Part shown: positions 47,666 to 59,194 of the stretch, piece by piece
Layout of the letters: each line of letters begins with the position of its first letter
Position numbering within the stretch: the first letter of the stretch is position 1
Source of the DNA: Branchiostoma floridae
Lineage: Eukaryota > Chordata > Leptocardii > Amphioxiformes > Branchiostomatidae
Assembly: GCF_000003815.2 (NCBI RefSeq)
Contig: NC_049987.1
Coordinates: 405,473 to 469,472, forward strand
Length of the DNA: 64,000 nucleotides
Direction of reading: 5' to 3'
Notes under the pieces: generated by a model
Database searches by the model: none
The model's input: only the letters and a program-made list of their open reading frames with translations
Told to the model about the DNA's origin: nothing
Program-made: the position numbers and the translations under genes

Positions 47666-49080
47666 TCCGTTCCCTCCATTCGTCCCCAACTTTGAACACA
47701 TGTACATGGACTGGTATCCAGAGACCCAGAGGGATCCACGGCCGTGGGTTTCTCCGGAGTTCGCTCATAGTTACCCAGACTGGCGATACTATGAGCACAT
47801 GCGTTACTAACTGGTCACCCTTGAAGGTATGATGAAAGGCGTTTTAATAACAACTATGGAATATTTGAGATGGATAACAGTAAGACATGAGTAGTCAGAT
47901 ACATCCATTATCTTAGTTAATGTAGAGGTAGATCAAACTATTACTAGCAAGGAAACATACTAACATTGTCGTAAAGGTAGGGATAGAATACTGAATTGTA
48001 TATAAGATATGTCCAATGGTTCATTGAACATAGGATTTTGGAATGTGCACGGTTTAGGTCGAAAACTTGAAGTAGATACTTATAGAAGTAGTTTAGAAAA
48101 ACTAGATCTCTTTGCCCTTATTGAAACTTGGAGTAACGAATCATCAGAAGTTGACTTTCCTAATTTTTATCATTTCTCATCGCTTAGACAGAAACAACAA
48201 AAGGTCAGAAGAAACTCAGGAGGTATAATATTTTACGTTAGACAAGAAATGGATAAGTACATCAAAAGAGAACGGGGCACTTCTGATTGCAATGACTTGC
48301 TCTGGGTTCGCATATCAAAAAATCTCTTAGGTTTATCCAAAGATGCTTTTCTATGTATAGTTTATATAAGTCCCATCTATTCGACAGTTCACAAAAGGGC
48401 GGAAGACTCTATCTTTGATGTTTTAGAGCAAGATTTAGCACTGTTTTCCTCCAAAGGTTACGTCATTATGGGGGGGGGGACTTTAACAGCAGGCTAGGTT
48501 CCTTAACAGACTTAAACGAAGATGACCCCTTAGATTCACATCTCAAGCCCGAATTGCTTAGTAATATCAACATTCCTAGAAACTTTTCAGATAAAAATCC
48601 TGCAAATGCTGTCGGCAGAAGCCTTATAGATTTGTGCTAGATTAAGAATCAGTGATCATCCCCTACAAATTGAGGCGGGAAGATACAACCAGACTCCTCC
48701 GAATAATAGACTCTGTACACTTTGTAACTCAAACTGTATAGAAGTCCATTTTATATTAGAGTGTTCTTTATACAATGACATGCGCAACTCTTTCATCAGT
48801 GCTATCAATGTAGATACACGATATAAAGTTTTGTATATATAATGACAACCACAGACAACTTTGTACAACACAGACTCTGTGAGTTCGTATACACGTGTTT
48901 TAAGAAAAGGGAAGAGTCATGTAAATGTTAGATATAGTGATAGCATAGGTGCAGATGTATTGTTTATTCAATTGTAATACTACATGTAATAGTTATTAGT
49001 CTTTAGTATACCATCATGGGACTTGCTGCATTTAGCCCACATGGGCAAGAACATGCAAATAAAGATCATCAGTTAACATC
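47665..49080 (+). pseudogene. Internally deleted non-LTR retrotransposon
   Basis: In order: a short frame closing at 47811 (ends YPDWRYYEHMRY), possibly the tail of ORF1; an AP-type endonuclease frame from 48009 with GFWNVHGLGRK, LIETW and YISPIYST, broken by a 10-base G run at 48470-48479 after VIM; the endonuclease continues in another frame (DFNSRLG); at about 48640 it jumps directly to a C-terminal piece (GRYNQTPPNNRLCTLCN, then HFILECSLYN). The whole reverse transcriptase is missing. The 3' end, with TTTAGCCCACATGGGCAAG and AATAAAG, is intact. It can only be non-autonomous. Confidence 0.8.
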
Positions 49081-49089
49081 AAGGTTACA

Positions 49090-49400
49090 CAAAATTTCAT
49101 AAACTTCAAGGGGGAGCAGATGATGAAGTCGATGGCCGTGTTAGTTCTAGTTGTAAACAAGGGAAGAGAGGCGCCTGTTGTGTCTAGATTTGATTGAGAA
49201 GCAAAGTTACAATTAAAGACATTGGCCTTGGTCTTGTCGTCTGCAATAGTAAATTCACCTTCGACTAAGGGTGGTAACGTTCGATCTATCTTACCCATGA
49301 ATATTTCTTTAGAGACGGACCACCACTTTTTTTGGGGTTCGAGGATGGATTTGCCAGGTCGAGACAAGGCCGAGTCTGTGGTTGTGCTTCGCCTTTCTGA
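49090..49400 (-). pseudogene. Non-LTR retrotransposon fragment (region between EN and RT)
   Basis: A - strand frame reads KKWWSVSKEIFMGK, then IPPLV-like text (RTLPPLVEGEF), then DDKTKANVFNCNFASQSNLD, the linker before the RT domain in many LINEs. It faces the previous element and may be a separate insertion. No RT core follows. Confidence 0.65.
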
Positions 49401-49409
49401 TTAACTTTG

Positions 49410-50402
49410 TACAACTATTGCGGATATGCGGACACACCTCAGAGGCATAGAAACATCAAAAGAACTTTGTATGAATTACATTGCAAGGTTATGTAAAAAT
49501 ATGGGGTTTCGCAACCAAACTAAGTCTTGTCTTATTTAGGTCCTCTCTAATCATCTGAAGGTCATGGCATTATCTTGGGCGAAGCGCTCTATATGCTGAT
49601 GAGGGCGACCAGTATGGAAAGTCTTCTTTATATCATTATGAATACTGCATAAAGTACACATGATATGATATTAATGTGGTCGCTATGTTCATGTTGTGAC
49701 AAAGACATTATGAAGTGAAGGTATTGAAGTCAAAAGGCCAGTAACATTCTGTGCATAGTAAGAAAACAGTTTTTATACATATAGTTGTCAGGCACATGCC
49801 AGTAATCACGCAAACACACACAAATACACAACATCTCAACATATACCAATTACATCTCATGCAGGCCTGAGGTCTACGAACTCTTGTTCATTTTGTGCTG
49901 ATTGATTGAATCCTCCGTCTACCAGACTTAATTCTTAACCTGCCAGCGTTTCAGCCAGGTACTAGTGAAAGGTTGTGAACCTCGAACTCCTTACTGAAAC
50001 CCACCCGAAAGGCCACCCTCCCCCATTACAGTTTCCACACAGCGGGATGCTGATTTCTTCCGGTAAACTAATACAATCTGGCTCGGCACAAAATAGACAT
50101 GTTTATATGCTAGATATGCCCACATCTTGGCACGATTAAGTTTAAATACTAAGGCCATACAAAGTAAATTCGACTGCGTTTCTCGGGGGAACCAAAGCTA
50201 ATGAAAGCCGACGTAGTACAAACAGATATATCAGATTTTGTGGTAGAACATGACGTTTATTAACAAACCCACTCATGCTAGCCTTTTGGACATTAGCAAA
50301 GTTGTTAGTTCCGAGGGATTGCCATTCTAGAACAGATGCTATCCAAGAAATCAAAGCATTGTGACATTATAATATAAGAGGTTATAGGCATTCTCTGTTG
50401 GC
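49410..50402. other. Intergenic sequence
   Basis: I saw no gene or defined repeat here. Confidence 0.45.
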
Positions 50403-51080
50403 TTAAGACGGCCCATGGCCTGGAATAAAATAGTATTCTATACATCGTTCGTAACTTTTGATTGCTCGGTCGCACTACGATGAAACTTCACACAGTTTTA
50501 GTACTACTTTAAACACATTGAATACTTGTGATTTTTTTTTCTACATGCCGGATTTTGGGTTAGAAATAAACATTTTGGTTTAAAAAAGTGTTGCTCAATT
50601 ATGGTATTCTAAAGGATGAAAGCCCACCTTAAACTTGTCATTTTTATCCGAGGTTATTTTGTTTTATATTAGGATAATATTTTTTGGGGGGTCCGAAATC
50701 ATCAGAAACGACCATTTTTTTCAATTTTTTCGTTGTAAATGCACCATAGTCAAAAACATTAAATGATTACTCAAAATAACCTCGGACAATTTTGATTAGA
50801 AAGGGATAATAGGTAAATCTTTAGTACACAAAAGATCAGTACTCTTATTTTGAGCTGGGACTAAAGCCGTAAATGTCATAACTTGACCGCACAGACACCC
50901 ACCAAGGATAAATGGTCCTTACGGTGCCTGTTTACGTTAAAAGGTTGCAAATAACCACAGGTTCGAACGCGCGTTCGGTTCGAATTACGTAATGGAACAC
51001 GTGTTCGAATTCGGCTGGACAAGGGAACACGCGCCCGAATTGAACTCGGACACAAATCGAGCGTGCCTGGGCCGTCTTAG
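50403..51080. mobile_element. MITE with TAAGACGGCCCA termini, about 675 bp
   Basis: TTAAGACGGCCCATGGC at the left is inverted at the right as GCCTGGGCCGTCTTA. The interior is AT-rich, has no ORF, and carries a TTCGAAC-rich stretch near its right end. The immediate flanks share only GCT, so the superfamily is not clear. Confidence 0.65.
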
Positions 51081-51429
51081 CTCAACATAGTTGCGAAGAC
51101 GATAGTCTCTAAGTAGAGATGACCATACAAGGGAAACGATTGAATGTTCCTTTTAAGAAGTTTTTTCTTCGCTATTGACAGGCTGATACTGTTATAAATA
51201 TATTTTTCCAATGATGCTGACAATGCTGTCTAGTATTGGAATTTATCTATATGCACAGTGCACTTTTTTTATTACACGCATACATGTACAGAAATATCAC
51301 ATCTGGCAAACATCTTTGAATGACTATTACCGTGTCTGTAACGTCCATACCCTTCTCACCTACTGTGCCTGTGGAAGGGGGTTTGTTGTCTTTCTTTTTT
51401 TCTTTTTCTATGAATCCGCCTGGAGGTCG

Positions 51430-52957
51430 ACTGGTAATTCCCTGCCTATGTATTCTGGATCATGCTGACTTCCCTGTAGGCTCTGGTCATCATTATCATC
51501 ACCATTGCCGTCATCAGTAGCATTAGCTGTAGTCCAGGAAACATAGAATAAAAGAAAAGATGAAGCTGTTACTAGGTATCCTCCTTCGTAGACTCCGAGA
51601 GGTAGTTATGCCGGAAATAGAGATGGGGTAAAACTTACCTTCCAAGGCAAACTCCCTTCCTCGGCAATTTTTTTTTCCTCGACATAAGAGAAACTAGCCA
51701 ACGTTAAACATCACCGAACAGCGCAGTCACCAATCACCCCCCCCCCAAAAAAATAATAAAAGCCAGCCCCGCTCGAGGAAGAAGAGCATTATAAGGAAAA
51801 TGGAAGTATGTCAGTATTTCTTTAAAACATTGGCCATGTAACTATTCGTAGGTACTATGTATGTTGCAGTTGTGCCTTTACGTTTAATGTGTTGGTGAAG
51901 AAACTTGTAGCCATCCATGATGAACTGATTGTTGTATGACAATATGGGGGCGGCGGCTCCAGTTTTGCTCCTCCTCCTCAACATCATCATTTTCGGTCGG
52001 CTGTAGAGCAGGCGACTGCAAGCTTTCTTCAGTTCCGTTTATCGGCATTGAGTTGGCGCTTGCTCCTCAACAATCTCCCGATTCTGCTTCCTGCGTGGCG
52101 GAAATACCGAGTCATTTGGTTAACTGCAACATTTGATAGAATACAAAGAAAAATGTTATGACTTTTTCACAATGATTAATGGGAAACACATTTTTTACTT
52201 GGAAGCAGGGGAAATGTTCAGTGTTGCAAAATATGTCCTATCTTGCTAAAAATACGAATACTTTTATTAAATATGACAATAAAGTGCTCGCGGAAAAAAT
52301 CAAATTGTAACAGAAAAAAGCACTAACCCTATCGGAAGACATACCATTTTTTTGTTATCTTTATCTGTTAAGTAACAATTAAATACAAGATTTTCTACTC
52401 ACCGGCTGGTAGGGCGCTGTGGATCTTCTCTTTACACGATTTTGTTAAAAAAGAACTCCTGTATATCTTTATTACTTCCTGTCTCTGTTGTTGTAATGCT
52501 CTTGTGACGGATTATCATATAATATTATTAAGCCAAAATCCAGCCAGTCTATCTTCTAGGCCAAGACTCCAGGGGTACTCATAATCTCTCCTAACTGTCT
52601 TTTTGGAAGAGTTAGGCTGGGAGCTACTGGAAACATCTGATTGGTTTTGGTTTATCATAGGTTTGGTCGCTCTTTGTCTGTAGGGGTGAGGGTGAGGGTG
52701 GGGGCTGAAATACCAGCCCGCCAACCAATCCCGTTGCCCCTTTTCTGACCATTGGGTGTCACAGTAGCCTGTCACAATCACCTGCTGGCAATTGTAGACT
52801 CAGCCGCTAGGAGCGCCATTTTAGTCAGGATAGTTGGCATATTGGAACCAACCACGTCATCTGAAGAACCTGCGACTGCTTCCACTGTATTTGCAGAAAA
52901 ATGGGCAGAGGTAGCGACTCCCCCGTCCCTATTCTTTCCTTTCTTGCCCTTGGGTGG
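51430..52957 (-). CDS. Possible multi-exon gene of unknown function
   Basis: Exon-like pieces lie on the - strand. One starts at 52957 (MPPKGKKGKNRDGG) and ends at a good CAG|GTGATT donor near 52790; it reads through the small MITE at 52765-52832. Others have an acceptor followed by SDVSSSSQPNSSKK (about 52640), an acidic serine-poor frame MPINGTEESLQS (about 52050), and NATDDGNGDDNDDQSLQGS (about 51530). Phases between the first two do not match, so they may not belong together. No family is recognised. Confidence 0.22.
52765..52832. mobile_element. 68-bp TAGCCTG-type MITE copy
   Basis: It runs from TAGCCTGTCACAATCACC to TTTTAGTCAGGATA and shares GCCGCTAGGAGCGC-like text with the copy at 23378-23455. 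Confidence 0.6.
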
Positions 52958-53412
52958 CATGGTTCGTGACAAATACAATGTGTAGAAATGAGCGCGCCCT
53001 GAATGTCACCTGTCGTATACAATCAGATACAAGATAATAATAAGATTTGCGGAAGTCGCAATGTTTTCAATCTATAAAAAAACCGCTGCACAATTCTTAC
53101 AAATGCATCCGAAAATCTATTCAGTAAAAGACCAACCTCTATTTCTGATACTTGACGCAAAATATAAAATATATCGCTAAGTGGCAGTACTGTTGAGTCA
53201 CTGTGGGGTAACTATTGGCGCATCTTGCGTTATTTTTTTCCCTTGAAAAAAAAAAAAACAAACAAACAAACAAAAACGTCACGCTTGCAACCGTCACCTC
53301 TAGATTCTGTTGCGTCACTTCTAGCTATAGGTTCCGCTGGGATACATCATTCTGCGTTATCGAACAGATGCAAACAAATAAGGTGAAAGTAGCTATAGCA
53401 CTAAAGTGCAAG

Positions 53413-53452
53413 CCGGTGTGACAAAGATGTCACACCGAGATCACTAGCGTTT
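53413..53452. repeat. GGTGTGACA hairpin next to the LINE tail
   Basis: GGTGTGACAAAGATGTCACACC forms a perfect 9-bp-arm hairpin, followed by GAGATCACTAGCG. The same GATCACTAGC and TGTCACACC phrases end the G-rich block at 57395-57527, so the LINE appears to sit inside another element. Confidence 0.6.
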
Positions 53453-56400
53453 TTATTGTTTATTGTTTATTGTTCATTCACTCCTTTAGTTGTTAACATA
53501 ACAATGCAGCAACTAATCTTCCAGGAGTAATACACATAAAACACATACAGTTTGCAACATACACACATACAACATGTCAATAAAAAATCATTAAACAAAA
53601 CACATGTGCCTTATCCAATAATCATCAATCATCAAGCCCCTCATGTGTCTTTAGCTAAGTCTCGCATATGTTTCACCAGCTGCCGTCTGAAAATCCTGGA
53701 TGTGTTCGTAGTTTGCAGCTCATGTGATAGTTTGTTCCAATCTGTTGCTGCTCTATATGTGAAGGATTTTTTCAGGCTGTTTGTTTTTGGTTTTTCAGTT
53801 CTTAAGTTTTTCCGTGCCGCGTGTCTCGTGTGATAACTATGCTGGTCCGATACCAAATGTAGTCTACTGTACAATGAAGACGGCTCCCTGGCAAGGAGTA
53901 CCTTGTGAAATGTACACATGCTGCTTACATAGAGTCTTTCGCTCACAGTTAACCATGATAAGACATTGTGCATATGCTTGATCGGGGTGCGGTTAGTTCC
54001 CAAGGTAAGTCTGCCTGCTTTATTCTGCATCACTTGTAGCGCGGTGATGTTCTTTTGTGTAGTAGAAGCCCAAACCGCTGCACAGTAGTCAAGATGTTGC
54101 AAGGTAAGTGTTTCTGTTAACATTTTCACTAAGGACTGATCCAAGTATGCTGCACTCCTTCTGATGGCGCCCAGGGACCTAGCCATTTTCTTTATGGTTT
54201 CTTCTACATGAAGGTCCCACGTGAGACACTCATCCAAGGTGCTCCCAAGTAGCTTCATTGTTGTTACTTGTTGTATAGGACATCCGTCAGCAAACAAGGT
54301 GAGTTTCGGTTTCTTTGACATTTTGGGTCTACTCCCAAGCAACATACACATTGTCTTACTTGCATTCAAGAACAGTCTGTTTAGCCTCACCCAGTTACAT
54401 ATATTATTCAAATCTTCCTGTAAATTGACCGTTACTGTCTCCACTGATGGTGAGCACGTGTATGCAGATGTGTCGTCTGCATACATTTCGGGTATCGTTT
54501 CCCTCACGGCAAAAGGTAGGTCATTTGTAAATATTGTGAACAGCAGGGGGCCAAGGCAACTACCTTGGGGTACGCCACAATTAACCTCCCTAAACGGTGA
54601 GTTCGTGCCGTTGAAGTGTACACACTGTTCTCTTCCTGCTAGGTAACTGTCCATCCAATGCACTGCTGTGTCTGAGAAACCGTAGCACGCCAGTTTTTGT
54701 AACAGAAAGCTGTGATCCACCAAGTCAAAGGCAGCGGAAAAATCCAAGAATATGACCCCGACGATGTTACCCTGGTCGATCTTACGATACCAGTCATCTA
54801 CTAGTTGCAAGAGTGCAGTGCATGTCGAGTGATGTTTTCTGTAGGCGTGTTGGTGGGGTGACATCAGGTCATTCACTATGAAATAGTCCGATATTTGAGA
54901 ACTCACAACTTTCTCCATCACTTTACTGAAAGCAGGTAAGAGACTTATTGGTCTGCTGTTCGGCCCGCTTAAGCGAGTCGTAGCCGACTTGGGCAGAGGA
55001 ACAACCTTGGCTCTTTTCCATGCCGTCGGATACTCAGAGGTAATGAGCGATAAGTTTATGATGTAGCAAAGTGGTCTGGCAATTTGATCGGCAGCCAACC
55101 TTAACAGCTTGTTGTCGACATTGTCAAGTCCAGTAGCTTTCCCATCAGATAAGGACAGAAGGTGTTTGTGGATCTGTTCCCAATGTGTAAGTTGGAAGTC
55201 AAAACTACAGTCCTTTCCCACCATGACCTTATCCCTTATCAGCTGGAGAAGGTCCCCGTTTGTTTGGGAGTCCAACCCTGCTCTCAGAGAGTTCACCTTC
55301 TGCGTAAAGAATGAGTTGAAGTAGTCCGCTACGTCACCAGCCTTAGTGAGGATCTCTCCTTCCCGCTCTACAGTACAGGCTGACCGACGATGCCCTCTAC
55401 CCATCATTCCATTCAGTGTTCTCCACATTTCCTTTGGGTCATTTCTGGACTCAGCTATCTTAGATTTGAAGTACGCGGCTTTCTTTTTCCGATTTAGTTT
55501 GACAGCTGCATTCCTTAGTTTCTTGTATATGCAGATGTCTGAAACGAGGCCTGACGCAAGAGCTTCCTTCTTAGCGTCATCTCTGAGCCTCATTACTTCT
55601 CGAAGTTCATCGTCCACCCAACCTGCCGGGTTCGACCTTACAGTCCGTCTTTTAGCAGGAGCATGTTGATCGGCTACATTGCAAAACAATGTTGTAAACA
55701 GGTGCAGTGCTTCATTTACATCTGACTCATCGTATACAATGTGCCAAGGTACCATGCTCATGTCTTGCTGGAAGTCGTCCGGGTTGAACTTACTGTAGGT
55801 TCTTTTATAGACAACATGTGGCTGAGTCTTTGGAACCTTAGTCTTCCTTGTGAGGTAGATGATGTTGTGATCCGTAAAACCCAGAGGCGTTGACTTTGTT
55901 GTTGTGCACCTTTCCTTGCAGTTTGTAAAAGCCAGATCAATACACGTAGATGTTCTGTGGCCGTTCTTGTTAACTGTAATCCTGGTAGGGTCTGACACAG
56001 TTTGAGAAAGGTTGCATCTTACTGCAGTCTGTGCTAGTCGATCCTTCAGTGGACACTCTGAGTTAGACCAATCAACATTAAAGTCCCCTAGTACGAAGAC
56101 TTCTTTGTTCGTGTCTGTTGCGTTGTCAATTGCATCCAAAATGTTATTGAAGTACTGAACTGAAGATCCAGGTGGTCTGTAAACACAACCGATCAGCATT
56201 GGTGCAGACCGCGGTATATTAACCTCTAGCCAGAGCATTTCCACATTATCATTATTCAGTTCATTTCTCTCTTTCCAAGATAGCCCGTCACGTATCAGAA
56301 CGGCCACACCTCCCCCGTGCCGATTCCGATCCTTCCTGACCATTGACCACCCAACCGGACAAAGTTCACTGTCATTAGAGTCCAGATGCGTTTCAGTCAG

Positions 56401-56499
56401 TGCCATTATGTGAAAGCTGTTCTGTTCTAGTAACTCTTGCAGTTCATGAGTCTTATTTCTCAAGCTACAAATGTTCAGATGCCCCCCCCCCCCCCCCAA
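53450..56499 (-). mobile_element. Non-LTR retrotransposon (LINE) with intact EN-RT frame
   Basis: The 3' end is on the left: about 165 bases after the stop comes a short tandem tail, (CAATAAA)n on the - strand at 53452-53476, as in CR1/L2-like LINEs. The 5' end is cut at a 16-base G run (- strand) directly before the endonuclease domain, so the start codon and any ORF1 are missing. Confidence 0.85.
53641..56499 (-). CDS. LINE endonuclease-reverse transcriptase, about 950 codons
   Basis: An unbroken frame with an AP endonuclease domain (HLNICSLRNK, ALTETHLDSND, VFVLGDFNVDW, GFTDHNIIY) over roughly residues 7-220, a linker, a reverse transcriptase (RPISLLPAFSKVMEK, FLDFSAAFDLVDH, CGVPQGSCLGPL, catalytic MYADDTSAYT) around 500-740, and a C-terminal domain ending near TDWNKLSHELQ. 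It would nick target DNA and prime reverse transcription of its RNA. No stop or frameshift interrupts it, so this is a young copy. It begins without an ATG inside the G run. Clade placement by eye is CR1/Rex1/Jockey-like, not certain. Confidence 0.92.
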   Translation of the reverse strand: MGGGGGHLNICSLRNKTHELQELLEQNSFHIMALTETHLDSNDSELCPVGWSMVRKDRNRHGGGVAVLIRDGLSWKERNELNNDNVEMLWLEVNIPRSAPMLIGCVYRPPGSSVQYFNNILDAIDNATDTNKEVFVLGDFNVDWSNSECPLKDRLAQTAVRCNLSQTVSDPTRITVNKNGHRTSTCIDLAFTNCKERCTTTKSTPLGFTDHNIIYLTRKTKVPKTQPHVVYKRTYSKFNPDDFQQDMSMVPWHIVYDESDVNEALHLFTTLFCNVADQHAPAKRRTVRSNPAGWVDDELREVMRLRDDAKKEALASGLVSDICIYKKLRNAAVKLNRKKKAAYFKSKIAESRNDPKEMWRTLNGMMGRGHRRSACTVEREGEILTKAGDVADYFNSFFTQKVNSLRAGLDSQTNGDLLQLIRDKVMVGKDCSFDFQLTHWEQIHKHLLSLSDGKATGLDNVDNKLLRLAADQIARPLCYIINLSLITSEYPTAWKRAKVVPLPKSATTRLSGPNSRPISLLPAFSKVMEKVVSSQISDYFIVNDLMSPHQHAYRKHHSTCTALLQLVDDWYRKIDQGNIVGVIFLDFSAAFDLVDHSFLLQKLACYGFSDTAVHWMDSYLAGREQCVHFNGTNSPFREVNCGVPQGSCLGPLLFTIFTNDLPFAVRETIPEMYADDTSAYTCSPSVETVTVNLQEDLNNICNWVRLNRLFLNASKTMCMLLGSRPKMSKKPKLTLFADGCPIQQVTTMKLLGSTLDECLTWDLHVEETIKKMARSLGAIRRSAAYLDQSLVKMLTETLTLQHLDYCAAVWASTTQKNITALQVMQNKAGRLTLGTNRTPIKHMHNVLSWLTVSERLYVSSMCTFHKVLLAREPSSLYSRLHLVSDQHSYHTRHAARKNLRTEKPKTNSLKKSFTYRAATDWNKLSHELQTTNTSRIFRRQLVKHMRDLAKDT

Positions 56500-56504
56500 G
56501 AGCA

Positions 56505-56667
56505 GCTGGTTACTACATATTACAGGTGTGCTACCTGGTACTTTAATACTGCACCAGGGGAGTAACGTATATGGTGTGTTACCTGGTACCTATATGGCAC
56601 CTTATTACCGTACCGTAAGATGTCATACCACGAAAGTCGATACTATATTGTTCGGTGCAAACATGAC
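56505..56667. repeat. Inverted copy of repeat block a (26318-26460)
   Basis: GTTACTACATATTACAGG through GGTGCCATATAGG-like text, read on the - strand, matches 26318-26460 nearly throughout. It abuts the G run at the 5' end of the LINE. Confidence 0.85.
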
Positions 56668-57394
56668 ATTGAAATGAAAAAAGACAATTTTTGCAGCTGA
56701 GGTGGCATAAAAAACTGTGTGAGTGCTACTGCGAACGTATAAATCAACACCGTCTATGGTACGGAATACGTCAGCTACATGTTTTCAATTTGTCACAGTG
56801 TTTTCTTTCTTGTGCTGGAAACATTTCCAAAGCACTAACAAAAACACACGTGAGTAATAGTTTCTCATTATAAACACTATCTACGCGCAAGTTGATATAG
56901 CTGTTGCTAAATGCTACACAAACACTGGTAAAGTACCAGTCTTAATTAAGAAACACGGGTAAATGCATCAGTTCGTAAATACTAGAAAAAACAGTCGTGT
57001 TGGAGGTGAAGATATCCCTTGGCCAGGTGCATATACCAAAATGTGCGTTATTCTAATTAATACCTAATATTTGCATAATTAATAAAGACATTACATAGTT
57101 CTTTTGTGGTCACTTCATGGTAGAGACTTCATATTGGAGATATATAGGTTGCTTGAGGACAGGTGAATACAATGAAATACATCTTATGTCAAGACTCAGG
57201 TATATGCAATAATGAGAATACAAGGGACCCAACCCCCCTTGTCTGAAACAAGGTCAACTATCTTATTACCATGTAATTACGTTAATATTGATACTATGAA
57301 TGGAGTTATGTATCAAACTCGTGTATTTAAATCATTCTGAAACTGCATTTTGTGATTTATACCAATCAACTTCTAAAATGTCATGTAAACCCGT

Positions 57395-57527
57395 TTTTTG
57401 GGGGGGGGGGTGAAATCGCTAAAGGGGGCGAGGTAGGGGGGCGAGATCACTAGCCGGGGAGGGCGAGATCGCTAGTGATTTCGCCCGGGGCGAGATCACG
57501 GGGGGCGAGATCGCTGTCACACCTGTA
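57395..57527. repeat. G-rich GCGAGATC repeat block
   Basis: Five or so units of GGGCGAGATCNCT with interspersed G runs, ending GCGAGATCGCTGTCACACC. It contains the palindrome-like GCGAGATCGCTAGTGATTTC and matches the block at 26490-26600. Confidence 0.8.
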
Positions 57528-58053
57528 TAATATTTAAATTCCACATACTAATAAACTTAACATAATTGAGAAATAAGTGAAAAAATGGGATTAAATAGTT
57601 CGCTTTTCTATGAGATTAAGGCTATGCTTGAGAAATCATATTGTACTGCGCTGGAATGGACTAATGACCTTAGGTAAGGTCAAGGACAATTTGACAATCC
57701 GAACCAGGACTCTGCTTTGACAACGTCAGCTTATTTATATTACATACATATGCTTCAACCGGCTCTTATCAACACCAAGATAAAAATAAGTACGGAGAAA
57801 ATACAACAATTAGCCCAAAGCCTTAATAAGGTTGTCCAAGCGTTTAGCCGTGGTTTTATTTTGACCCGGAAGTGAAATATGAGTGACCCTATTACGGACA
57901 ACCAGATCAGTTGTTTGGTTGACCTGTCGTCTTTTGTTTCCTGAGTACACAAGCTTCTACATTGGGGTGCCTACATCAAGCGGACACTAGATACGGATAG
58001 TAGCAGCTGTTAAAATACTTCCCTACCAGTTGTATCCGTTTAGTGCCCCAATA
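57528..58053. other. Region upstream of the CoA-ligase-like gene
   Basis: AT-rich, with no defined promoter element. The first in-frame ATG of the gene is at 58054. Confidence 0.45.
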
Positions 58054-59150
58054 ATGCACCCTTTACTCTTGAGACACTGGAGGCCTGCTACATTTTATGT
58101 TCGCCGTCTTCAAGTCAGCGCCTTTTGCACAAGTACTGGTAGCTCAAGGCCATCTGTTTCTTGTTTAGAAAAGTTCCTGCATGCTTCTGAGGTCAGACAT
58201 GTGGCTACAACAAGGTACGTCTTCTTTTCTGTTTGCTGGTAACTTCTGTGTACGAGCTAAAATCTAAGGTGTATGCGAGGAGGGATGTATGTGGTCATGC
58301 TATTTCTCGGGCTTATTTGCATATGAAAACCTCGATTTGTGTTTACTTAGAGGGCACACCTTACGAAAATACGACGAAACCACGATGATAGAGGTAGAGG
58401 GTAGATAGCAAACTAAACTGACCGTACCAGATTAACATGGTATTAAGAAGCACTACAAAACATTGATTGAACTCCATGGGGGGATATCATATTTCATTGT
58501 AGCAAAGCCCGGCCTTCACCCTTTTATTCACGGTTCACTGAGCAAACATAGCGGTGGATAGACTAACAATAGGCTCCGCACTGAATAACATGTTCACAAC
58601 CACCATTTTGAAAATTCCTGACAATTGAGGTCAAATTGACTAAGGATGGTCATTTTAAAATGCAAACTAAAGGTAAACGGATTTATACGTGCCCTTTAAG
58701 TACTTAAAAACATAACCTTAGTTTGTTAATGTATATTCATCATGTATGTTAAATGTGTTTATTCATGGACTTACTTGACTTTACTTATGTCGGGTGTCGA
58801 TCCTCTACTACCACCCGAACCACAATTCATTATTAGGTCCCGACGTTTTTCAAGTGTTGAAAATCCCGGCATACTGAAGAGCAGGTTTCCAGACGTCAAC
58901 ATTCCTGGGAACGAGACCTTGACCCAGTACGTCACACAGCACTTTGATGACTATGGGAACGATGTCGCAATCGTAAGTTTTTTTAACGGCACATATCAGT
59001 TATATACAGTATATTTTTTGTCTGGACTTAGTATAGCTTTCGGGGTGGGGTCAATGATATATATCAATTAATGTCACCTTGCCCATATCCGTATGTCTTA
59101 CACATACACGGTTTGATTAGATAGAGTTAAGGAATCACAACACTTTCACT

Positions 59151-59194
<44 letters not shown>

